A stretch of 64,000 nucleotides of DNA from Candidatus Methanoperedens nitratireducens (GTDB taxonomy: Archaea > Halobacteriota > Methanosarcinia > Methanosarcinales > Methanoperedenaceae): contig NZ_FZMP01000203.1 in assembly GCF_900196725.1 (NCBI RefSeq), forward strand, positions 23,395 to 87,394, given 5' to 3'. Below, in pieces: positions 1 through 7,447 of this stretch. Under the pieces are notes generated by a model that did no database searches, was not told where the DNA came from, and was given only the letters and a program-made list of their open reading frames with translations. Each line of letters starts with the position of its first letter. Position 1 is the stretch's first letter. A program made the position numbers and the translations under genes.

Positions 1-148
1 TGTTGTTGCCTCCTTCCTTTACAGTATCATACTCAGTCTGGATGCTCAGGCCGGAGACTTCTGTAAATCCGCCTTCTATAATGCCCTCTATTTCCACAAG
101 AAAGTTAAAGGCACCGTAAGGGTCAGACCTTTTCCCGACTTCAGGCAT
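1..148 (-). CDS. Contractile injection system tail tube protein A (gp19-like), partial
   Basis: The window cuts this gene after its first 49 codons. The start ATG is at 148-146 behind a strong GGAGGAG ribosome binding site at 151-157. The visible N-terminus (MPEVGKRSDPYGAFNF, then a stretch ending SIQTEYDTVKEGGNN) matches the T4 gp19-like tail tube family, whose members polymerise into the inner tube of contractile tails. It is the second tube-type protein in the operon; the other lies at 716-1159. Two or three tube paralogues per cluster are usual in extracellular contractile injection systems. It is translated from the same strand as the sheath, as the last gene visible in the run. The rest of the cluster (baseplate, spike, hub) would lie to the left of the window. 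Confidence 0.85.
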   Translation of the reverse strand, partial: MPEVGKRSDPYGAFNFLVEIEGIIEGGFTEVSGLSIQTEYDTVKEGGNN

Positions 149-156
149 ATCTCCTC

Positions 157-345
157 CTATACATCAAAAAGATTTTTTTGCTCTTGCGGATTCAGTCTTT
201 TATTGATCTTACTTACCTCTTCACACCACTGCTGCCTCTCACGGTGTTCAAGGTTCATAATAGTTTCATGGTCCCAGTGCAGGTAGTATGCTAAAAAGGC
301 TACCTCCTCGTACAGCCGGTCGAGGGGGTAGCCGGCTATTCCCCC
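157..345 (-). CDS. DUF6760-like small eCIS protein, probably expressed by -1 frameshift from the upstream gene
   Basis: Reading the minus strand from 345, an open frame encodes GGIAGYPLDRLYEEVAFLAY and continues through HWDHETIM and NLEHRERQQW to a TAG at 159-157. This is the DUF6760 signature that I associate with eCIS clusters. The frame has no ATG, GTG or TTG before an internal ATG at codon 31, yet the conserved part begins at codon 1. It overlaps the end of the gene at 336-704 by 10 nt. That gene ends CAG GGG GAA TAG, where a one-base backward slip on the G run reads straight into this frame (PQG then GIAGYP). I infer a fusion protein made by programmed frameshifting, like the G/GT tail chaperones of phages. 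A non-canonical start is the alternative. Confidence 0.75.
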   Translation of the reverse strand, partial: GGIAGYPLDRLYEEVAFLAYYLHWDHETIMNLEHRERQQWCEEVSKINKRLNPQEQKNLFDV

Positions 346-704
346 TGCGGTTGTACCTCTATCTCGAATTTATGCTCACACTTCGGACATACGGTCCTGA
401 TAGAATTCGAGCCGTTCTGGTTTATCCTTGTGTACATCTCCTGAAGATATGCAAAATCCCCTGCAAAGAGTCCTTCGATGACCTTCGGGGTTATCATCTT
501 CAAGTCTCCAAGGCCGGTAACGACCCTGGAAAGAAGGATAACGGTCAGGTACGCCGGATTACTCTGGACTCTCGGGTCTTTCATGGGAAGTATCTCATCC
601 GCTGCCGTAGCCAGCCTCATTTTTCCTTCTTTATGAAGAGTGCCGGTCTCATCCACGTATCCCATGGGCAGGGAAAAATCATACTCGGTCTGTAAAACTC
701 CCAT
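336..704 (-). CDS. Phage-type tail assembly / baseplate hub chaperone-like protein of the eCIS
   Basis: The product is 122 residues and starts at ATG 704-702, behind AGGAGGCT at 707-714. It resembles the T4-type baseplate hub assembly chaperone family found in eCIS and phage tail operons (opening MGVLQTEYDFSLPMGY, and a central stretch rich in PAYLTVILLSRVVTGLG). Near the C-terminus a CPKC pair (VCPKCEHKFEIEV) suggests half of a zinc knuckle. It sits between a tail tube gene and a DUF6760-like frame, as tail chaperones do between tube and tape-measure genes in phages. The last codons carry a G run that could allow a -1 slip into the downstream frame. The role in tube assembly is inferred from family and position. 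Confidence 0.7.
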   Translation of the reverse strand: MGVLQTEYDFSLPMGYVDETGTLHKEGKMRLATAADEILPMKDPRVQSNPAYLTVILLSRVVTGLGDLKMITPKVIEGLFAGDFAYLQEMYTRINQNGSNSIRTVCPKCEHKFEIEVQPQGE

Positions 705-715
705 TTAGCCTCCTG

Positions 716-1159
716 TTATTTCGTCCTCTTTATTCCCTCGTGAACTATCTCGATTGATTCCACAAGCACCTCATTTCCCTTGGCATTCAAGCCAGACGGA
801 CTATATTTTGTGGGCCATGCTTCTACAATATCCCATCGTGCCTTATCCGCCCCGTCCTCGTCTATCAAAACAATGGATATATTTTTCCGTGCTTTTTTTG
901 CGCCCGATTGTTCGACGGATTTTCTCCACTGATAAAGCTCCATTGAGTCTACCAGTCCTTTTTTCAGGGTTATGTTCCCGTATTTGGTAAGACCTGACAG
1001 CTTTTTCTGGGTCGGCAGGTCAGTGCCTTCCCTGTACTCGACCGGGTCTGTGGTTGATTCAGGGATCGTGGCTTCTGCGAAACTTGCTGTAGTAATGCCG
1101 TCTATCTCAACTCTGAACCTGAAATTCCTGTAGGGGTCTTCTCTTTTTCCTGTTGGCAT
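716..1159 (-). CDS. Contractile injection system tail tube protein B (gp19-like)
   Basis: A 147-residue protein starting at ATG 1159-1157 with ACAGGAGGAAA just upstream. Its opening MPTGKREDPYRNFRFRVEID and the later EYREGTDLPTQKKLSGLTKY block are typical of the gp19-like tail tube family, at the usual length of about 145-150 residues. The protein would stack in hexameric rings to form the hollow tube that is driven through a target membrane when the sheath contracts. It lies 23 bp downstream of the sheath gene, the standard sheath-then-tube order. The paralogue at 1-148 shares the N-terminal pattern, so one of the two may be the baseplate-proximal tube initiator. Confidence 0.88.
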   Translation of the reverse strand: MPTGKREDPYRNFRFRVEIDGITTASFAEATIPESTTDPVEYREGTDLPTQKKLSGLTKYGNITLKKGLVDSMELYQWRKSVEQSGAKKARKNISIVLIDEDGADKARWDIVEAWPTKYSPSGLNAKGNEVLVESIEIVHEGIKRTK

Positions 1160-1182
1160 ATTATTTTCCTCCTGTAATTATT

Positions 1183-2706
1183 CTATTTGGTCTGCGTTTT
1201 CTGTTTGATCTGGATAACTACGAACTCGGCAGGTTTTACAGGCGCGACCCCGACCTCGATGTGCAGGTATCCCGCATCCCGTTCCTCAGGCGGATTGTTC
1301 TCTGCATCGACTTTGACATAGAATGCCTCTTCCGGGGTGCTTCCGAATAAAGCCCCGTCCCTCCATACCCGAAGCAGAAACGCGGTAACGTTCCTTATCA
1401 CTTTTCCCCAGAGCCCGGGATCGTTGGGTTCAAAAACCACCCACTGTGACCCTTCATCGATTGATTCCTCGATATAGAGTAGGAGCCTCCTGACGTTCAC
1501 ATATTTCCACTCGGGATCTGCCGAGAGCGTGCTTGCGCCCCAGATGCAGATACCCGATGTCGGGAAAGAACGGATAACGTTGATACCAAGAGGGTGCAGT
1601 ACATCATGTTCGCCTCTTGTAACTATCCTCTCAATACCAACGGCGGTACCTAGATAACCCTCGGAAATGCCCGCAGGTGCTTTATGGACGCCTCTTGTTG
1701 CGTCTGTGTATGCGTACTTTCCTGCGACCAGCCCTGATGGGGGAATAAGTCTTTTACCTCCTGTTAACGGGTCGCTTACCCAGAGCCAGGGATAATACAG
1801 GGCGCCGCAGGATGAGTTGAATGCATTGCCCTTGTAAGTATCTGTTGTCCCGTTCTTGAACTCCTTCACTCCTCCCTTGGTCGAATCTGTTGGTGATATC
1901 CCGTACGGGGGGTCTGCAATAAAGAAGCAATCCTTCCTGTCTTTACAATAGTTAAGGCCGGCAAGGATAACTTCCCTGTCCCCGTACTTATCGGGTATAG
2001 CCACGATATTTATGTCATCGATCTCATCAAATGCATGAAGCCCTTTTTTGTTGTCACTGGTACCTGTAAAATCAGCATCTTCAATACCGTCCTCTCCGCC
2101 GGTTAACGGGTAACTGTCATTTGCAGGTCTTTTATCAGTGGCATCCGCATGCATTTTTATAAAACCAGACACGTTATTTATAGTATCTTCGATGTTTGCA
2201 GAGGAAATATTATCGAATACTTCGGACACCTCACCCTCAAACTCTTCTTTAAAAGTCTCCTTCTCTTTGTAATTAATTGTAAGTTTAAAGTGGGTTTCTT
2301 TGGGTTTCTCAGACGGATCTCCGATCACTATAGTTACCCTGTCGCCCCATTTTCCCTCTGACCTGGCGGTTACTGTAAGTACATTGGCAGCAGCGCCCCC
2401 GCCGCCGGAATCCTTGATGGTCACATGGGAGCTCTTTGCTTTATCGGATGATGCCCTGACCACGTAACAGCTTGTTCCGCCTTCTGCGAGGAACGCATAT
2501 ACCGCGTATGCAAGATACCCGTTCGGAATAAAGCTGCCGAATTCTTTTACATACTGGCTCCAGTTTGTGATCAATTTAGCTTTGCCTATATCTCCTTTCT
2601 CGGCAAGACCCACAAACGCTCCTGTGGATGTGCCGACACCGGCTATGGGTTTGACCCCGCCTGATACTTCTTCTACATAAACTCCTGGTGAACTGTACCT
2701 AGCCAT
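1183..2706 (-). CDS. Contractile sheath protein (phage tail sheath family)
   Basis: The 507-residue product is the contractile outer sheath. The N-terminus (MARYSSPGVYVEEVSGGVKP) and the C-terminal region (WVVFEPNDPGLWGKVIRNVT, then FLLRVWRDGALFGSTPEEAF) are hallmarks of the tail sheath family. In between lies a variable insertion of roughly residues 100-300, rich in acidic and Gly residues, which probably forms the exposed domain. ATG 2706-2704 is preceded by CGGAGGTAAATT. The last residues (VVIQIKQKTQTK) match the sheath C-terminal strand that links neighbouring subunits. Sheath followed by tube is the core of any contractile machine, and with DUF4255 and the AAA protein nearby an eCIS is more likely than a prophage. 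Confidence 0.93.
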   Translation of the reverse strand: MARYSSPGVYVEEVSGGVKPIAGVGTSTGAFVGLAEKGDIGKAKLITNWSQYVKEFGSFIPNGYLAYAVYAFLAEGGTSCYVVRASSDKAKSSHVTIKDSGGGGAAANVLTVTARSEGKWGDRVTIVIGDPSEKPKETHFKLTINYKEKETFKEEFEGEVSEVFDNISSANIEDTINNVSGFIKMHADATDKRPANDSYPLTGGEDGIEDADFTGTSDNKKGLHAFDEIDDINIVAIPDKYGDREVILAGLNYCKDRKDCFFIADPPYGISPTDSTKGGVKEFKNGTTDTYKGNAFNSSCGALYYPWLWVSDPLTGGKRLIPPSGLVAGKYAYTDATRGVHKAPAGISEGYLGTAVGIERIVTRGEHDVLHPLGINVIRSFPTSGICIWGASTLSADPEWKYVNVRRLLLYIEESIDEGSQWVVFEPNDPGLWGKVIRNVTAFLLRVWRDGALFGSTPEEAFYVKVDAENNPPEERDAGYLHIEVGVAPVKPAEFVVIQIKQKTQTK

Positions 2707-2720
2707 AATTTACCTCCGGA

Positions 2721-2957
2721 TTACTTAGTTGATTTTTTACTTTTTCCTTTTTTCCTGGTCAATTGTATTTCTTCTACCTGTTCTTCGATAGTTTCAACCA
2801 CGGAAATATCACCTTTTGCGATAAGGGTTTGCAGATGGGGCGATAATGATTCCTCCCCTGAGAATTCTGCTTTACTTTTTGCCAGAAGGTCGATATTTTT
2901 ACCGCCTATCAAATTAACTATTAATCTCTGGTTCAATCTGTTTCGAACTACAACCAT
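2721..2957 (-). CDS. Small conserved protein upstream of the sheath gene, function unknown
   Basis: A 78-residue protein with ATG at 2957-2955 behind GGAGGTGCT. It opens MVVVRNRLNQRLIVNLIGGK, followed by a predicted beta-rich core (IDLLAKSKAEF) and a short helix (SPHLQTLIAKGDISVV), and ends in a strongly basic tail (RKKGKSKKSTK). I do not recognise a named family. Its place directly before the sheath, 14 bp away, and its own good ribosome binding site suggest a structural or assembly role in the injection system, for example a small collar or tube-end protein. This is position-based inference only. Confidence 0.6.
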   Translation of the reverse strand: MVVVRNRLNQRLIVNLIGGKNIDLLAKSKAEFSGEESLSPHLQTLIAKGDISVVETIEEQVEEIQLTRKKGKSKKSTK

Positions 2958-2982
2958 AGCACCTCCGAATAAAAAATATTTT

Positions 2983-3011
2983 AATATTATTAATATGAAT
3001 ATTATTAATAT
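2983..3011. repeat. AT-only tandem 15-bp repeat in the gap between eCIS genes
   Basis: Two copies of the palindromic 14-mer AATATTATTAATAT lie at 2983-2996 and 2998-3011, one base apart, in the 87-bp gap between the DUF4255 gene and the small gene before the sheath. Each copy is its own near-palindrome, so the unit could be a protein-binding site or a tandem TATA-like element driving the structural genes separately from the AAA and DUF4255 genes. Confidence 0.6.
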
Positions 3012-3044
3012 TTATATTGGATTTTCCGCATTGCAGAGCAACGC

Positions 3045-3617
3045 TCATCTGACGGTATCCGTCACAAGTACACGGATGTCCTTTTCCTTCACCTTTGCGA
3101 CCTTGACCGGCTCCTTCTCGGACGGTATTCTCACGGGCGTCAGGATGTACGAGATAGATATCTTAAAAGCCTTATTCGGGAATCTCTCCCACAGCTGGCT
3201 TATCTCTTCAAGCTTGAGGTTGTTGCTGACTATCCTTATCTCATCATTCCCGCTTTCTTTCAGGCTGCCCTCAAGCATCGCATCCCTTATCACGGGATTA
3301 TCGTGGAATACCTGCATAAGCCTCTCCAGGATTATGAGTTCTATCTCCCTGTTCTGGTGGTACGGGGTAAAAATATAATGCAGGTCGAGAGTAAGGGGCG
3401 GATAACGCATGCGGTCGGTATTTACCGGCTCTGACCCGGTATTCCTCAAATAAGTATTCTCAGCGACCTGGTACAGGAAGATGGAGAGCCGCGGGTTCGC
3501 CGTAGGTTCGATGTCGGCAGGCGACTCAAAGATGATGGAATTCTCCTGAGAAAGCTCGGTGATCTTCTGCTGAAGGAGTTTCTTTAAGGATAGACCCACA
3601 TCTCTTAATACTGCCAT
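3045..3617 (-). CDS. DUF4255 (Pvc16-like) tail terminator protein
   Basis: The 190-residue product begins MAVLRDVGLSLKKLLQQKIT and continues into FESPADIEPTANPRLSIFLYQ, then RYPPLTLDLHYIFTPY, which is the DUF4255 pattern. Proteins of this family (Pvc16 in the Photorhabdus virulence cassette, Afp16 in the antifeeding prophage) cap the distal end of the tube and sheath and set particle length. Its ATG (3617-3615) overlaps the stop of the AAA gene by one base (TAATG), so the two are translationally coupled. Length and gene order are normal for the family. The presence of DUF4255 is one of the better signs that this is an eCIS rather than a phage. Confidence 0.9.
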   Translation of the reverse strand: MAVLRDVGLSLKKLLQQKITELSQENSIIFESPADIEPTANPRLSIFLYQVAENTYLRNTGSEPVNTDRMRYPPLTLDLHYIFTPYHQNREIELIILERLMQVFHDNPVIRDAMLEGSLKESGNDEIRIVSNNLKLEEISQLWERFPNKAFKISISYILTPVRIPSEKEPVKVAKVKEKDIRVLVTDTVR

Positions 3618-5806
3618 TATTTCACACCTGTCTCCGTAAGTTCATAATAAGGTTCAAAATCAGCCTTTAAGAAGGGTTTCCCGATCTTCTGGTATTCTCT
3701 TTTCGCTGCACGCATGATGTGATGCATTTTTATTTCTTCTGTGTCCGAAGCTGCGTAAAATGCCGCAGTAAGGGCGATATTTTTAATATTCCCTCCTGCA
3801 AGTTTCAGTTTTTCGGAGATGAATTTGTAGTCTATGTCCTTTGCCAGCGGGGCTTCTTTCGGGAACAACCCTGTCCATATCAATTTCCTCTGCGGCTCAT
3901 CGGGGAAGGGGAACTCTACCACGAACTGCATCCTTCTCAGGAAAGCATCATCTATATTTTTGCTCAGGTTCGTGGCAAGTATAACAACACCTTCGTATTC
4001 CTCCATCTTCTGCAGGAGATACCCTATCTCTATATTGGCGTACCTGTCGTGTGCGTCTTTTACCTCGGACCTTTTCCCGAAAAGGGCATCCGCCTCATCA
4101 AAGAAGAGTATAGCATTGCTGGCCTCAGCTTCTTTAAAGATGTTGCTCAGGTTTTTCTCAGTCTCGCCGATGTATTTGCTGACAACCGAAGACAGGTCGA
4201 TCTTATAAAGTTCAAGTCCTGCGTCCCTGGCGATTATCTCGGAAGACATGGTCTTTCCTGTGCCGGATGGTCCTGAGAAAAGAACGTTCAGCCCCTTTCC
4301 CAGGGATAGTTTCTTATCAAATCCCCAGTCGGTATAGACTATTTCCCTGTATTTGATGTATTCACATATCTCTTTTAACTGGTTTTTTATATCGCTCGGA
4401 AGGACGATATCTTCCCAGGTATAATGCGGCTCTACCTTTCTGGCAAAGGCAGAAAGGTTCCTGTTAGACTGCGTCCTGCAGCCGTGGTAGAGGTCATCCA
4501 TGGATAATCTGCTGCCGGGCTTTTTTGCCAGGGCGGTATTGCATGCTGTGAACACGGCAGCTTTTATCTGACCGCCGCTGAGTTTGAATTTATTTGCAAG
4601 GGCAGCGATATCGACATCCTTCGATGCGTTGCCGTTCAAAAATGATTCCCACAGCCGCTTACGGAGTTCAAAGGAGGGTACGGGAAAGGCAACGTTTATG
4701 AAGATGTGGTTTTTTAATACTCCCGAAGGCTCACACGGCAGGTCCCCGGACAGGAAAACCCAGCCCGGAAGGTTATCCAGCTCCCGGACCAAATCTACCG
4801 CCGCAACTCCCGGCTCCTTTGTCTTCCACAGCGCATCAAACCCTTCAAGATATACGGACGAACCCTGCAGCAGGGCTTCGCGCAGGACTATTTTTAAAAT
4901 TTCAAATGATTCATTCGGATCATTTTTTATCAAAGCCTTTGAATCCACTATAAGCAGTGGAGTTCCCAGTTCCCTGCAAACGGCCTCGGCAGCCATTTTC
5001 TTTCCTGTGCCGTACGCACCATGGAAATAGAACATCAGCGGAGAATCCAAACCGGGATGTCCTTCAGTTAATTCTATTAACGTATTTTTTGTATCATCCG
5101 CTAAAATCAGATCGTCAAAGGAGCTTTCCGGCTCTACTATCGCTGAGAAGTTCTGTAACCTCTGGTCTATCCCGTCAGTTCCGAGCAGGAAGCTGATTAT
5201 CCTTTCATCGACCTTGATGGATTTAGATAAAAGCGGAAGCTGGCTCTCCTGCCCGTCCGCCATAAGATAAAGAAGCCGGTGCCCGACAAGAGGCGCATAA
5301 GGCAAAAATTTCTCTCTTGCCTTGTATCTTTCTTCAACTGAGCAGCACAGGAGTCTCATCACCAGGTCTACGGTCGGACGTTTTCTTGTCACATCGTTCT
5401 GGAGGTAGGAATACAGTTTTTCATACCTTAATTCCAGCTCCGGGGCAAGACTGATCAAAAGCGCATCGATCTCAAAAGGCTGGAGGTGGAAGAGTTCGGA
5501 TAGTATTTGAAGCCTGAGCTCTTTCCCCTGCTTTATGCTCTCAATTTTTTTCCTTTCTATTTCCCTGGTTTTTGCTTCGATCTCCCTGATTTCTTTTTCC
5601 ATTGCGGGGCAGGTATCCATACTTAACTCGTAAGGCGTGTTCTGCAGAAGTGCGTTCACTTCATTCTCGGATATATATAATCCCTGAAAACCATCTGCGC
5701 TCCCGCTATGCTCAGCTCTCCATTTTTCAATGTTGAGACGGATTATAAGGTCAATCCTGTACAACTCATCAAGAAGATGTTCAAGGTTATTTTCGTAGAT
5801 GGTCAT
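3617..5806 (-). CDS. Double AAA+ ATPase of the injection system (Pvc15-like)
   Basis: A 729-residue protein with an N-terminal helical part (about 1-230, with a Lys/Glu-rich coiled coil near 70-95) and two AAA modules. The first (around 265) has Walker A GAYGTGKK, but its Walker B reads VYLEGFDAL, lacking the usual DE pair. The second (around 510) is complete, with GPSGTGKT and FFDEADALFGKRSEVKDAHD. So only the second module looks catalytic. Pvc15-type ATPases are needed for particle assembly or for loading of effectors into the tube. The gene is followed with a 1-nt overlap by the DUF4255 gene and preceded 7 bp upstream by a small zinc-ribbon gene. Confidence 0.88.
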   Translation of the reverse strand: MTIYENNLEHLLDELYRIDLIIRLNIEKWRAEHSGSADGFQGLYISENEVNALLQNTPYELSMDTCPAMEKEIREIEAKTREIERKKIESIKQGKELRLQILSELFHLQPFEIDALLISLAPELELRYEKLYSYLQNDVTRKRPTVDLVMRLLCCSVEERYKAREKFLPYAPLVGHRLLYLMADGQESQLPLLSKSIKVDERIISFLLGTDGIDQRLQNFSAIVEPESSFDDLILADDTKNTLIELTEGHPGLDSPLMFYFHGAYGTGKKMAAEAVCRELGTPLLIVDSKALIKNDPNESFEILKIVLREALLQGSSVYLEGFDALWKTKEPGVAAVDLVRELDNLPGWVFLSGDLPCEPSGVLKNHIFINVAFPVPSFELRKRLWESFLNGNASKDVDIAALANKFKLSGGQIKAAVFTACNTALAKKPGSRLSMDDLYHGCRTQSNRNLSAFARKVEPHYTWEDIVLPSDIKNQLKEICEYIKYREIVYTDWGFDKKLSLGKGLNVLFSGPSGTGKTMSSEIIARDAGLELYKIDLSSVVSKYIGETEKNLSNIFKEAEASNAILFFDEADALFGKRSEVKDAHDRYANIEIGYLLQKMEEYEGVVILATNLSKNIDDAFLRRMQFVVEFPFPDEPQRKLIWTGLFPKEAPLAKDIDYKFISEKLKLAGGNIKNIALTAAFYAASDTEEIKMHHIMRAAKREYQKIGKPFLKADFEPYYELTETGVK

Positions 5807-5812
5807 ATTGGA

Positions 5813-6028
5813 TTATATTGTATTCTCTACAATCTTTTGGAACGCTGCAACCAGTATGTCGCAGTCTGTCAGGTTCCCGCAAGACTTCAGTCTGTCCACT
5901 TCGATCAAAAACCTCTCGCTGCCTGCACAATCAAGATGATTTTTCTCCGCGAACCTCATCGCAAGGCTCTTCAGTTCTTTTTTGGACGAATATTTCCTGG
6001 GCATCCTGTCATCAATAAAATTGAACAC
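5813..6028 (-). CDS. Small protein with a probable N-terminal zinc ribbon; start uncertain (could extend to about 6136)
   Basis: From a GTG at 6028 the frame gives 71 residues (FNFIDDRMPRKYSSKKEL, then a helical C-terminal half). The same frame stays open upstream to about 6136 and reads IICECGEIIKHCSFKDY, later GHKKCGHVFNF, which has the paired CxC and C..C spacing of a metal-binding ribbon. I think the real protein is about 105 residues, but no ATG, GTG or TTG opens the longer frame. A TATA-like element lies at 6165-6172, about 30 nt before the putative ATA codons at 6136-6131. Either a non-canonical leaderless start is used or a base is wrong. It would be the first gene of the eCIS operon. 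Function unknown. Confidence 0.55.
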   Translation of the reverse strand: MFNFIDDRMPRKYSSKKELKSLAMRFAEKNHLDCAGSERFLIEVDRLKSCGNLTDCDILVAAFQKIVENTI

Positions 6029-6164
6029 ATGCCCGCATTTTTTATGTCCTATGGTCGGCGTCGAAGGATTTGCAGAGGTTCGTATGTAATCCTTAAAACT
6101 ACAGTGCTTGATAATCTCTCCACATTCGCATATTATCGTTTTAACACCACCTTTTTTAAAAAAG

Positions 6165-6172
6165 TATATAAA
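6165..6172 (-). promoter_or_regulatory. TATA-like box upstream of the eCIS operon
   Basis: On the minus strand the sequence TTTATATA lies about 30 nt before the upstream limit of the zinc-ribbon frame, in otherwise non-coding DNA. Spacing suits archaeal TBP-dependent initiation of a leaderless or short-leader transcript covering the injection system genes. Confidence 0.4.
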
Positions 6173-6360
6173 GTCCTCTAATCAGAAGGAGATTCATCGC
6201 CCAACTGCTCGCTCCTTTTTAGATGACCAATCATTATAATTAGAATCACATGTATATGAGCGTGTATATATACATTTGTAACAATGGCGGAGGACGCATT
6301 TTAGTTTGTGGGCTGCCGGGATTTATAAATTAATAAGAAGAAAATAAACTTGGTGTTGAA

Positions 6361-6434
6361 TGGGCCCGCTGAGATTCGAACTCAGGATCTCCGCTGTGTG
6401 AGAGCGACGTCATAGCCGACTAGACCACGAGCCC
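6361..6434 (-). tRNA. tRNA-Val (CAC)
   Basis: The minus strand folds into a complete cloverleaf. The acceptor stem GGGCTCG pairs with CGGGCCC and is followed by discriminator A; the anticodon stem TCGCT/AGCGG encloses the loop CTCACAC, giving anticodon CAC; the T arm is CTGAG-TTCGAAT-CTCAG. No intron and no encoded CCA are seen. Confidence 0.93.
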
Positions 6435-6509
6435 TTCGATGCGCAATGATAGCGTGTATCCCTAATAAGATTTTGCATTTAAGGTAGAAATGTGTAATCA
6501 AATTTAGAT

Positions 6510-6582
6510 TAACAACGAACTCATACGAACTCACAACGAACTCCGATTGTGTGAGTTCGTATGAGTTTGTTACTGATGCCTA
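6510..6582. repeat. Long hairpin repeat built from ACGAACTC units (copy 1)
   Basis: A left arm reading AACTCATACGAACTCAC is matched by a right arm GTGAGTTCGTATGAGTT, with a loop of about 15 nt that holds another CAACGAACTC unit. A related hairpin lies at 25295-25369. It sits in about 300 bp of non-coding DNA (6435-6735), which otherwise holds only a fragment of the CCGCAGATGAACGCAG repeat at about 6657. Confidence 0.75.
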
Positions 6583-6735
6583 TTTTGTTGTACCTTTTAA
6601 TCGTTATCTATAACCGCAGTTATAGCCGACTCTGTGGTTTATATACTAAAACGAACCGCAGATGAACGCAGGTGCGCTAAAGTTCTGCGCCCATCTGCTT
6701 TAATATCTGCTTTAATCCTGATGCTTTAATCCTTA

Positions 6736-7107
6736 TCAGGCTGTAGCAGCAGCCATCTGGCTGATATACTCGCTGGCTGACATCTGGGGTCTTGCAAAGA
6801 GCTTGTCCGTAGCCTTGAATTTCGCGGATGAGCCGTAGGCGCTGTAGACGTCCCTGAGCCAGCTCAGGTGTTCCTCGTCTTCATTCAGGGCATATTCATG
6901 CGCAGACCTTGCGCTGTCGCTCTGTGCGAACTGCACTCCCTGGCGGTGGGCTTTTATTTCCATCAGTTCGCCGATCATCGCATGCTCTAAATGGCTTGTC
7001 GTCGGGTCCATCAGCGATTCGAGCATTGTTATGTGTATGTTCTCGACCGCCGTCCCCATATTAAGAAGCCTGCGCACATTGTCAGAAGGTATCATTTTCC
7101 TTAACAT
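6736..7107 (-). CDS. Putative ferritin-like helical protein
   Basis: A 123-residue, nearly all-helical protein with no signal peptide. Carboxylate and histidine residues are spaced like diiron ligands: VENIHITMLESLMD near the N-terminus, HLEHAMIGELMEIKAH in the middle and NEDEEHLSWLRDVY (about residues 84-97). This resembles rubrerythrin/ferritin-like helices with ExxH motifs, although a clear fourth helix is not evident. A role in metal or oxidative stress handling is possible but unproven. It stands alone, with non-coding DNA on both sides, ending about 200 bp before tRNA-Asp on the other strand. Confidence 0.5.
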   Translation of the reverse strand: MLRKMIPSDNVRRLLNMGTAVENIHITMLESLMDPTTSHLEHAMIGELMEIKAHRQGVQFAQSDSARSAHEYALNEDEEHLSWLRDVYSAYGSSAKFKATDKLFARPQMSASEYISQMAAATA

Positions 7108-7304
7108 CTGGTACTATAGATAGCTTCCTCAGTTAACGACTCTACCAAACCTGCTCACGGTTGCAGTGTATATGGTATACTACATGCTTTGATACATTGC
7201 GTGCTTTGATACGGCAACATGAATTCTAGACCAGGACAACCTGCCAGAAAGCCAGCTATTATCAAAAGGCTTAAATGCGAATAAACCCTTTAAGCGAATC
7301 CCAT

Positions 7305-7377
7305 GTCCGGATAGTGTAGCGGCCTATCATGGAGGCCTGTCGAGCCTTCGACCCGGGTTCAAATCCCGGTCCGGACG
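7305..7377 (+). tRNA. tRNA-Asp (GTC)
   Basis: Acceptor GTCCGGA pairs with TCCGGAC and discriminator G follows. The anticodon stem GAGGC/GCCTT holds the loop CTGTCGA, so the anticodon is GTC. The T arm is CCGGG-TTCAAAT-CCCGG. No intron is present. Confidence 0.94.
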
Positions 7378-7447
7378 TTTTACTTTTTTCGCAACCAATA
7401 CTCTTATGCTGTCATATAACCGAGATATTATAGGGAGGTTACGCTCT

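Noticed and set aside
288..695. Open frame on the plus strand across the tail assembly gene
   Set aside because: It is a shadow of the minus-strand gene, which has a ribosome site and conserved sequence.
1..6136. A prophage
   Set aside because: DUF4255, the Pvc15-like AAA protein and the DUF6760-like protein indicate an injection system; no capsid, terminase, portal or integrase gene is seen.
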